A stretch of DNA of 5,165 nucleotides from Desulfovibrio desulfuricans (lineage in GTDB: Bacteria; Desulfobacterota; Desulfovibrionia; Desulfovibrionales; Desulfovibrionaceae), in assembly GCA_003251995.1 (NCBI GenBank), contig QKDT01000086.1, positions 1 through 5,165 of the forward strand, in the 5' to 3' direction. Shown here one piece after another: positions 1 through 5,165 of this stretch. Below the pieces are notes generated by a model. The model searched no databases. It saw only the letters and a program-made list of their open reading frames with translations, and was not told where the DNA came from. The position numbers were made by a program, and so were the translations under genes. Position 1 is the stretch's first letter, and each line of letters opens with the position of its first letter.

Positions 1-3000
1 GTCGCTGCCCGCCTCCATCCTTCGCGCTGGCGGCATCAAACCGATTTTTCATAAAACTCTCAAATTCATCACCAGGCAACGGCACGCTGAAATGATAGCC
101 CTGAAACAGCGTGCAGCCCATATTGAGTAGCGCTCTTTGCTGCTCGCGCGTTTCCACACCTTCAGCCACCGTGCTGAAACCCAGGCTTTGCGCAAGGGCG
201 ATGATGATGCTGGCAATGGCGGCATCGTTGGGGTCTGTAAGCAAATCGCGGATAAATGATTTGTCGATCTTGAGTTGATCCAGCGGCAACAGCTTGAGAT
301 AGGCCATGGAAGAATACCCGGTACCAAAATCATCCAGTGAAAAACGCAAGCCCAGATTGCTGAGCTCGACCATATAAGCAATGATTTCCTGCATGTTCAG
401 GGCAAGCTGGCTTTCGGTAAGCTCCAGTTTGAGCAGGGCCGGGTTGATGCCCGACTGCTGAACCACCGCCGTAACATCACGTACAAAGCCACTTTCACGG
501 AACTGGCGTGCGCTGACGTTTATGGAAACAGTCAAGTTTGAAAGCTCGGGAATTTCCGCCCAGCGCGCAAGCTGACTACAAGCTTCTCGCAGCACCCAGG
601 CCCCTATGCGAGCAATCATGCCGTTTTCTTCCGCCAGAGGAATAAACTCTGCGGGAGACACCAATCCACGTGTGGGATGCTGCCACCGAATCAGCGCCTC
701 AGCACCAATAACCGTGTCATCAATATCAATAATAGGCTGAAAATACAAAACAAACTGCTCAATCCTCATGGCTTCTTCAAGATCTCGCTCCAGTTCCAGG
801 CGCTCCAAAACAGTTTGCTGCATGGTTGGATCAAAAAAACGCACCGTGTTTCTTCCGGCATCTTTTGCCTGATACATGGCAAGATCTGCCTGTTTGAGCA
901 GTTCATCCGGCGTGATGTTATACTTGCCAAAAAGAGCCACGCCAATGCTGGCGGTGCAGTTGCAGGTTATGCCTTCAACCAGAATTGGTTCACGTATGGC
1001 ATTAAGAACCCTACGGCAGATCGAGGCCACAGCCTCTGCCGCATGATCGGCATCGGCTGGCAACCCACGCAGTAGCAAAACAAACTCATCGCCGCCAAAA
1101 CGCGCCACGGTGTCATCGGGAGGGATAATGGCAAGCAGGCGCTGTCCAACCTGCTTGAGCAAACTATCTCCATGATCGTGACCGAGGGTGTCATTGATGG
1201 TCTTGAACCGGTCAAGATCAATGAAGAGCAGCGCGTTGTACTGCGCCTCTTTTATACCCGCGGCAACAGCTTGCCTGATGTGCTCTATGAGCAGCGGTCG
1301 GTTGGCAAGGCCGGTCAACTGGTCGTAGTAGGCAAGCTCATTGATGCGGGCTTCATTGCGGCGGCGTTCTTCTTCCCAGGTAAAACTGTCCAGGGCAAAG
1401 CTTACATTGAGGGCCATTTCTGCCAGCAATTCACGCACATCAGCATCAAAGGCTTCAGCTTCATCGGCATAGAGCGTCAAATTTCCTACGACTTCACCTC
1501 GCTGCCGCAAGGGAAGCACCCCAATGGAAAGGAAACCGGTTTTACGGGCGAGCTGCCACCAGGGGGTAAGGGTTGGATCGGTCGTTGTATTATCAGACCA
1601 GACAGGCTCGTTGCTTCGTATGGCACGCCCAGTGGGCCCGCCCCCCTTGGGGTCAGAGGCTACTACCGACACATCCAATTGCAGAAGGTCTGCATCGGAC
1701 AAACCAAATGAGGCAACAGGAGGAACCTTGCCAGTTTGCCTTTCTACAAGCCCAACCCATGCACCCTTCATGCCGCCGGTTTCAACAGCAGCGCGGCATA
1801 CCTCTGAAAAAAGGTCGTCTCTGGTCGAGCAGCGCACAATGGCTTGGTTGCATCGGCTGAGGGCAGCGTACATTTGCGAAATACGGATAACGCGCGCCTG
1901 AGCAAATTTTCTTTCACTTATGTCGATACACAATATAGCGATAATATCAGCATCCGACTTGTAAGCAACAATATCAATCCACAAATTATTACCAGCAAGG
2001 TAAAATTCAAACCGGGCAGGTTCACCGGTTTCTGCAGTTCCAATGAGAGAATTAACCCATAGCGCACTATTGCTCGTTTTAAGAGATATTCTTTCTATCA
2101 GGGTTTTACCGACTACATCACCTCTGCCTACTTTGAATATATCGCAGTAGGCATTATTGATCTCAATAAACCTGAAGTCACAAATCTTGCCATCGGGCGA
2201 CAACACGGGGGAACACAAGGCCAATGCGGCCTGCATGTTGTCAAAAAGGCCTTTATAGCGTTTTTCACCCAATTCCAAAGCCCTGAGCTGCCGGGCGTGG
2301 ACAATGCCATTCCAAACAGAAATAAAAACACATACCACCCACAACAGGCCCAAATGAATCATGTCGTGGCGCGATTTTTCAAGCACATCACCTTCAAATA
2401 CACCAACAGAAAGGTACAATGGCCACTGACTGAGCTTACGAAAATAAGCGATTCTGTTCCTATTGCCAAAATCAGAACGGTTGTGCTGGTACAGTGCAGG
2501 TGCAGCGTCTTGTTCAATCAGTTTTCGCAATGGGGGCGAGGGCTTGGCATCCAGCCAAAAATTTCCTCGGGGATATTGGGTAACCAGGCCAAGCCTGATA
2601 TCCCAAATTGTCGCTACAGCGTTTGCCCCAACTAGCTCAGCCGATGACATGATATTAGAGAACATATCCAGTGAAACAGCGCAGGCGGCAAGACCACCAA
2701 ATGAGCCGTCTGCCTGGGAATAGCGGATTGAAAGCAGGATAACGGGACGTGCCCACAACTGGCTGTAAAAAGGCTGGGAGACAACCATCCCCGATGAAGG
2801 ATTGTTGCTTAATTGGATAAAATGATCAGCATGGGTGATAGACATCTCACCCGAAAGAGCGCGAGGCGAAGCGTACACTACCCGCCCCTGAGCGTTTGTC
2901 AGCAAAAAACCTAATGTTTCAGGCAATCTATTGTCGAACTTCTTTCCATATTCTTCAAAATTATCCCAAAAAGCGCTGCTATTCACGGCTTGACGTTGCA

Positions 3001-3262
3001 CCTCGTCAATGGCGGAGAGCAGCGCAAGATTGATTTTTTCAAAACGCCAGGAAAGCGCGTCGTCTATGGATTGAGAAACACCTTCAAGGGTGCTGACTGC
3101 CTTGGCGTATTCTCTTTGTCTGCTGGCAACCAAAGCAAAGGCGACGATCCCCAGAACAAGCAAATTGATTATGGCAATAACCCATAAATGCTTGTAGGAA
3201 TGCAGCCGTGAAAACTTGCCGCATTTAGAATTTATACGAAGACATGCCTGGTCATCAGCCAT
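1..3262 (-). CDS. Membrane-bound dCache-PAS-GAF-GGDEF-EAL protein, c-di-GMP cyclase/phosphodiesterase (3' end outside window)
   Basis: This frame stays open for 1087 codons from the ATG at 3262 to the left edge. An in-frame stop at 3290-3292 bounds the start; in-frame TTG codons at 3277 and 3280 are weaker alternatives. Domains in order: transmembrane helix at about 26-47; periplasmic double Cache (PDC1/PDC2 of DGC type) at about 50-298, with HADHF near 144-148 and GxxVSQP near 158-164; second helix at about 301-321; PAS at about 333-455, ending in DISERK; GAF at about 464-625; GGDEF at about 640-805; EAL at about 815-1070. The cyclase motif GGDEF is 723-727 with metal ligand D682, but the I-site reads PPDD (714-717) and lacks its arginine. 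The EAL residues E855, N915, E950, D977-D978, K1001 and E1035 are all present, so hydrolysis of c-di-GMP to pGpG is expected. The EAL domain is essentially complete, so the stop should lie only a few codons beyond the edge. Domain calls are firm. The balance of synthesis and breakdown, and the ligand, are unknown. Confidence 0.95.
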   Translation of the reverse strand, partial: MADDQACLRINSKCGKFSRLHSYKHLWVIAIINLLVLGIVAFALVASRQREYAKAVSTLEGVSQSIDDALSWRFEKINLALLSAIDEVQRQAVNSSAFWDNFEEYGKKFDNRLPETLGFLLTNAQGRVVYASPRALSGEMSITHADHFIQLSNNPSSGMVVSQPFYSQLWARPVILLSIRYSQADGSFGGLAACAVSLDMFSNIMSSAELVGANAVATIWDIRLGLVTQYPRGNFWLDAKPSPPLRKLIEQDAAPALYQHNRSDFGNRNRIAYFRKLSQWPLYLSVGVFEGDVLEKSRHDMIHLGLLWVVCVFISVWNGIVHARQLRALELGEKRYKGLFDNMQAALALCSPVLSPDGKICDFRFIEINNAYCDIFKVGRGDVVGKTLIERISLKTSNSALWVNSLIGTAETGEPARFEFYLAGNNLWIDIVAYKSDADIIAILCIDISERKFAQARVIRISQMYAALSRCNQAIVRCSTRDDLFSEVCRAAVETGGMKGAWVGLVERQTGKVPPVASFGLSDADLLQLDVSVVASDPKGGGPTGRAIRSNEPVWSDNTTTDPTLTPWWQLARKTGFLSIGVLPLRQRGEVVGNLTLYADEAEAFDADVRELLAEMALNVSFALDSFTWEEERRRNEARINELAYYDQLTGLANRPLLIEHIRQAVAAGIKEAQYNALLFIDLDRFKTINDTLGHDHGDSLLKQVGQRLLAIIPPDDTVARFGGDEFVLLLRGLPADADHAAEAVASICRRVLNAIREPILVEGITCNCTASIGVALFGKYNITPDELLKQADLAMYQAKDAGRNTVRFFDPTMQQTVLERLELERDLEEAMRIEQFVLYFQPIIDIDDTVIGAEALIRWQHPTRGLVSPAEFIPLAEENGMIARIGAWVLREACSQLARWAEIPELSNLTVSINVSARQFRESGFVRDVTAVVQQSGINPALLKLELTESQLALNMQEIIAYMVELSNLGLRFSLDDFGTGYSSMAYLKLLPLDQLKIDKSFIRDLLTDPNDAAIASIIIALAQSLGFSTVAEGVETREQQRALLNMGCTLFQGYHFSVPLPGDEFESFMKNRFDAASAKDGGGQR

Positions 3263-3267
3263 ACAAA

Positions 3268-3271
3268 CCCC
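3268..3271 (-). promoter_or_regulatory. Weak ribosome binding site of the GGDEF-EAL gene
   Basis: The coding strand reads GGGG, then TTTGT, then ATG at 3262, so a short G block lies 5 bases from the start. It is a poor match to AGGAGG and suggests modest translation. It is the only purine-rich block near the possible starts, and it supports the ATG over the TTG codons at 3277 and 3280, which lie upstream of it. Confidence 0.4.
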
Positions 3272-3369
3272 GCGCAACAAAATGCGTCTCTACACGCCAG
3301 AAACAGAAGACAAAAGAAGCTGCAAGTGGCGTATCATTCAGGCCAAAAGAGGGCAGCAAAAGCAGCGAT

Positions 3370-3391
3370 AAAAGTACAAAAAAAGTACAAA
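3370..3391. repeat. Perfect tandem 11-mer (2 copies) in the intergenic leader
   Basis: The unit AAAAGTACAAA occurs at 3370-3380 and again at 3381-3391 with no mismatch, so the palindromic GTAC cores are exactly 11 bases apart, about one helical turn. It lies in an A-rich tract (U-rich in the transcript) about 110-120 bases before the start of the GGDEF-EAL gene. Helical phasing would suit a pair of binding half-sites or an intrinsic bend. A chance duplication in low-complexity DNA is the alternative. Confidence 0.6.
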
Positions 3392-3411
3392 ACAACAAAA
3401 AATTATGAGAA

Positions 3412-3440
3412 AAAATACCTCAAATCCGCCCCTCAAGCAA
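3412..3440 (-). promoter_or_regulatory. Weak sigma-70-type promoter candidate for the GGDEF-EAL gene
   Basis: The minus strand has TTGCTT (3440-3435), a 17-base spacer, and TATTTT (3417-3412). The -35 matches the consensus at 3 of 6 positions and the -10 at 4 of 6, with ideal spacing. Transcription from it would leave a leader of about 140 bases containing the tandem 11-mer at 3370-3391. In AT-rich DNA such matches are common, so this is only an alternative to the sigma-54-like site upstream. Confidence 0.18.
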
Positions 3441-3469
3441 GCTGACAACCCGATATTTCAAACTATTAT

Positions 3470-3484
3470 GTAATTTTTGTGCCA
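3470..3484 (-). promoter_or_regulatory. Candidate sigma-54 (-24/-12) promoter for the GGDEF-EAL gene
   Basis: On the minus strand TGGCAC is followed by five bases and then TTAC, close to the sigma-54 consensus TGGCAC-N5-TTGC with exact spacing. The -24 half is perfect. The -12 half has A where G is nearly invariant, which is a serious defect. It lies 22 bases past the stop of the cyclase gene and points towards the GGDEF-EAL gene, leaving a leader of roughly 195 bases. No enhancer-binding activator is encoded in the window to support it. Confidence 0.3.
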
Positions 3485-3505
3485 GTTACGTTTAAACCAC
3501 AAAGC

Positions 3506-4948
3506 TTACCCCTCAGAAACCCTGTTTTTACCTGCTCTTTTTGCATGATACAGAGCTGTATCTGCCCTGTGTATCAGACTATCTTGAGTATCCCCAGAGC
3601 GCATTTCAGCAATTCCTATACTGACAGTACAATGCAATCCATCGGCAAATGAGAAGTTTTCAATGCGTTCCCGAAGGATTTCTGCGATCTTCTTGGCATC
3701 CGTGCCCCCTGTTTCAGGCAAAAGAACAAGAAACTCCTCGCCGCCCCAGCGACCAGCAGTATCATATGGGCGTAGGGTAGCCATAACCACATTTGCCAAG
3801 GCCTGCAAAACGCCGTCGCCAGCAAGATGCCCGAAGGTGTCGTTGACATTTTTGAAGTTGTCCACGTCAAACAGCAGCACAGAAAGAGGAAGATCGCGCT
3901 GGTGCGAGCGCAACATTGCCTCTGCCATGTCGCTTGATAACTTTTGCCTATTGGCAAGCCCCGTGAGTTTATCGGTATTGGAGATATGCAGCAGCTCTGC
4001 GTTGAGCCGCCGCAATCTATAGGTCCAGTAGCCCCATATGGCAGCAACAATCGCTATCAAGCCACCGCCCAAAAGAAACCACATGGGGTTGATGGCTGTT
4101 TGCACATTGATTGATATGTGCTGGTTGACCACCCTGCCCCGCTCCTGGGGGGTAATGGATTGAACGCCCTTGTCTAAAATATTACGCAGAGTTACATCGC
4201 CCTTGACCACCCCAATGCGGAGGTGATTCATATACATGGGCAGTTGCCCGGCGATTTTAAGGTTAAACAGCCCGTTTTTGCGTATGGTGTAGGCAGCAAC
4301 CATCAAGGAGCGCATGGTCATGGAGCTGCGGCGGTTCGACACCATCTTGAGGGCCTCGTCCTCAGACTTTACAAGCTTGACCTCAAGATTGGGATACCGC
4401 TCCCTGACCAACCCTTCCATGGCTGTACCTTCAGGAAAAACGATGGATTCATTTTCCAACGCCGCGGGATCAGAGATAAAGTGGTGTTCTTCGCGCGTTA
4501 TAAAGACATTGGGGTCGCTGAAGAGGGGGGAGGTAAAAATAAGCCATTCGCTACGCTCTGTGGTCTGATTCAAAAAACTCACCACTTTGCATTCGCCGCT
4601 TTTAGACCGGGCCAAACTATCATTCCAGTCTACTGTGGGCACCAATTCAAACTGCACACCTGTTCTTTTAGAAACCAGATCAAGTAGATCAGCCGCAATA
4701 CCCACATGCTTGCCAGAAGCATCTATCTGTTCATATGGTTCCCAATCCGGGTCAACGCACAGGGGAATTTTTTTATGCTCATGCAGATAGGCCACCTCAT
4801 TGGCTGTAAGAGATACACCGCCATTATGCAAAGACATTGTGTCAAAGGCCCAGACCATGCAAGGGGTTGCCAAAAACGCTAACAGGGCAATCCAGCAATA
4901 TATCACTTTGGCGGCGCATATACTCATGGCAGTGCGCTGAATGAACAT
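3506..4948 (-). CDS. Diguanylate cyclase with periplasmic SBP_bac_3-type solute-binding sensor domain
   Basis: This 480-residue protein is predicted to convert two GTP to c-di-GMP at the inner membrane in response to a periplasmic solute. Residues 1-34 form a signal peptide or N-terminal membrane helix, with a possible cleavage after VWA at 32-34. Residues about 55-275 resemble the extracellular solute-binding family 3 domain found in BvgS-like sensors: CVDPDWEPYE at 64-73, SGEC at 117-120, and R132, equivalent to the arginine that usually holds a ligand carboxylate. A transmembrane helix lies at about 288-308 and the GGDEF domain at about 320-478. The catalytic motif is GGEEF (402-406) with metal ligand D361, and the inhibitory I-site R393-P-Y-D396 is intact, so product inhibition is expected. 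The ATG at 4948 is chosen because GGGGG lies 6 bases upstream; the ATG at residue 8 has no such site. The stop TAA is at 3508-3506. There is no EAL or HD-GYP domain. The acidic residue usual in the second ligand-binding motif appears to be replaced (RSSMTMRS, 207-214), so the ligand cannot be inferred. Confidence 0.95.
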   Translation of the reverse strand: MFIQRTAMSICAAKVIYCWIALLAFLATPCMVWAFDTMSLHNGGVSLTANEVAYLHEHKKIPLCVDPDWEPYEQIDASGKHVGIAADLLDLVSKRTGVQFELVPTVDWNDSLARSKSGECKVVSFLNQTTERSEWLIFTSPLFSDPNVFITREEHHFISDPAALENESIVFPEGTAMEGLVRERYPNLEVKLVKSEDEALKMVSNRRSSMTMRSLMVAAYTIRKNGLFNLKIAGQLPMYMNHLRIGVVKGDVTLRNILDKGVQSITPQERGRVVNQHISINVQTAINPMWFLLGGGLIAIVAAIWGYWTYRLRRLNAELLHISNTDKLTGLANRQKLSSDMAEAMLRSHQRDLPLSVLLFDVDNFKNVNDTFGHLAGDGVLQALANVVMATLRPYDTAGRWGGEEFLVLLPETGGTDAKKIAEILRERIENFSFADGLHCTVSIGIAEMRSGDTQDSLIHRADTALYHAKRAGKNRVSEG

Positions 4949-4954
4949 CTGTAT

Positions 4955-4959
4955 CCCCC
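4955..4959 (-). promoter_or_regulatory. Ribosome binding site of the sensor diguanylate cyclase
   Basis: On the coding strand the sequence is GGGGG followed by ATACAG and then ATG at 4948. The purine block sits 6 bases from the start codon, a usual Shine-Dalgarno spacing. It decides the start in favour of 4948 over the internal ATG at 4927, whose upstream sequence has no purine-rich block. Confidence 0.6.
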
Positions 4960-4971
4960 AGGCTCAAATAC

Positions 4972-4989
4972 TATCGTTATTTAGCGATA
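4972..4989. promoter_or_regulatory. 18-base imperfect palindrome between possible promoter and RBS of the cyclase
   Basis: The stretch starts TATCG and ends CGATA, and 7 of its 9 symmetric base pairs match; the failures are the central T/T and one T/G. It lies about 13 bases upstream of the GGGGG ribosome binding site, so it could be an operator in the leader. In the transcript the mismatched pair is C/A, making an RNA hairpin weak, so a DNA-binding dimer is the better reading if it is functional. Confidence 0.3.
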
Positions 4990-5012
4990 CATAATTGTTT
5001 ATCACGCAGCTA

Positions 5013-5025
5013 TTAAACTGTTTAA
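5013..5025. promoter_or_regulatory. 13-base perfect palindrome overlapping a possible -10 box upstream of the cyclase
   Basis: The sequence TTAAAC-T-GTTTAA is a perfect inverted repeat with 6-base arms around one base. On the minus strand it overlaps TTTAAT (5017-5012), a 5-of-6 match to a -10 hexamer, though no good -35 sits at the right distance. This layout would suit a repressor site covering the promoter of the sensor cyclase. The arms are too short and AT-rich for a terminator. No regulator is identified. Confidence 0.3.
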
Positions 5026-5059
5026 CAAAAATATGCATCAGTGCGAGATATCACAGCCA

Positions 5060-5165
5060 TTACAGATATTTCTTTTCAGGAATATGAATGATTTTTACGT
5101 ATTCTGCAATGCGCTCGGTTGCCAATTCGATGTTTTTGATAAAAAAATGCAAGGGACTGCGCAGC
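5060..5165 (-). CDS. C-terminal fragment of an unidentified upstream protein
   Basis: On the minus strand a frame is open from the right edge (first full codon at 5164) to a TAA at 5062-5060, giving 34 residues that end in IPEKKYL. The composition looks like a folded protein, with an amphipathic stretch ELATERIAEYVKII and a charged tail, and no low-complexity sequence. I do not recognise the family and assign no function. The stop lies 111 bases before the start of the sensor cyclase gene on the same strand. With no clear terminator in that gap, the two could be co-transcribed, but a separate promoter is as likely. A stop-free run of this length can occur by chance, so the call is moderate. 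Confidence 0.5.
   Translation of the reverse strand, partial: LRSPLHFFIKNIELATERIAEYVKIIHIPEKKYL

Noticed and set aside
49..381. Short minus-strand open frame here (and others at 967-1221 and 2128-2331)
   Set aside because: These are alternate-frame shadows of the same strand; the true frame carries the EAL, GGDEF and PAS motifs.
1629..1655. GC-rich stretch with a six-base C run and a GGGCCC palindrome inside the GAF-coding region, possible slippage or hairpin
   Set aside because: The run is short, the frame is intact through it, and the bases encode the conserved linker before the GPTGRAI motif, so coding constraint explains it.
677..2723. Several plus-strand open frames of 65-179 codons across this region
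   Set aside because: They lie opposite the continuous 1087-codon GGDEF-EAL frame, overlap one another, have low-complexity or non-protein-like composition and show no domain.
3263..3505. Possible c-di-GMP riboswitch before the GGDEF-EAL gene
   Set aside because: The leader lacks the conserved GEMM core segments and is mostly U-rich without paired helices that I can find.
3616..4790. Open frames on both strands over the cyclase gene
   Set aside because: All overlap the 480-residue reading frame, which has a signal peptide, solute-binding domain and intact GGEEF; the alternatives have no recognisable domain.
5101..5130. Sigma-54-like TGGCA ... TTGC on the minus strand inside the 3' end of the upstream gene
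   Set aside because: The spacing between the GG and GC elements is four bases too long, and the bases lie within a plausible coding frame.

Overview
The window carries three genes, all on the minus strand and read from right to left. They are the last 34 codons of an unidentified gene (5165 to 5060), a complete 480-residue membrane diguanylate cyclase with a periplasmic solute-binding sensor (4948 to 3506), and a very large membrane GGDEF-EAL protein (3262 down to the left edge, 1087 codons visible, stop codon outside the window). Nearly all of the window is second-messenger (cyclic di-GMP) signalling machinery. I see no tRNA, rRNA, CRISPR array, insertion sequence or recognisable riboswitch.

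The organism is a Gram-negative bacterium of medium G+C content: both proteins have sensor portions built for a periplasm, and the intergenic gaps are AT-rich. The combination of an SBP_bac_3-type sensor cyclase, a Cache-PAS-GAF-GGDEF-EAL protein and a sigma-54-like site would suit a Desulfovibrio-like sulfate reducer. That placement is an impression from protein style, not a proof.

Layout. 5060-5165: 3' end of an upstream gene. 4949-5059: a 111-base AT-rich gap with two palindromes, a possible -10 hexamer and a clear Shine-Dalgarno for the cyclase. 3506-4948: sensor diguanylate cyclase. 3263-3505: a 243-base gap with a near-consensus sigma-54-type site, a weak sigma-70-type candidate, a perfect tandem 11-mer in a U-rich leader and a weak Shine-Dalgarno, but no convincing terminator. 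1-3262: the GGDEF-EAL protein.

Functionally the pair looks like two separately gated inputs into one c-di-GMP pool. The 480-residue protein should make c-di-GMP in response to a periplasmic small molecule, and it keeps the inhibitory I-site (R393-x-x-D396), so product feedback is expected. The large protein should respond to a different periplasmic ligand through a double Cache domain plus cytoplasmic PAS and GAF domains. Its GGDEF motif is intact but it lacks the I-site arginine, and all the EAL catalytic residues I checked are present, so it may be bifunctional or mainly a phosphodiesterase. The opposing-pair model is inference from motifs and proximity. Nothing here amounts to a clearly new system; the more unusual points are the I-site contrast, the altered ligand pocket of the cyclase sensor and the structured intergenic DNA.
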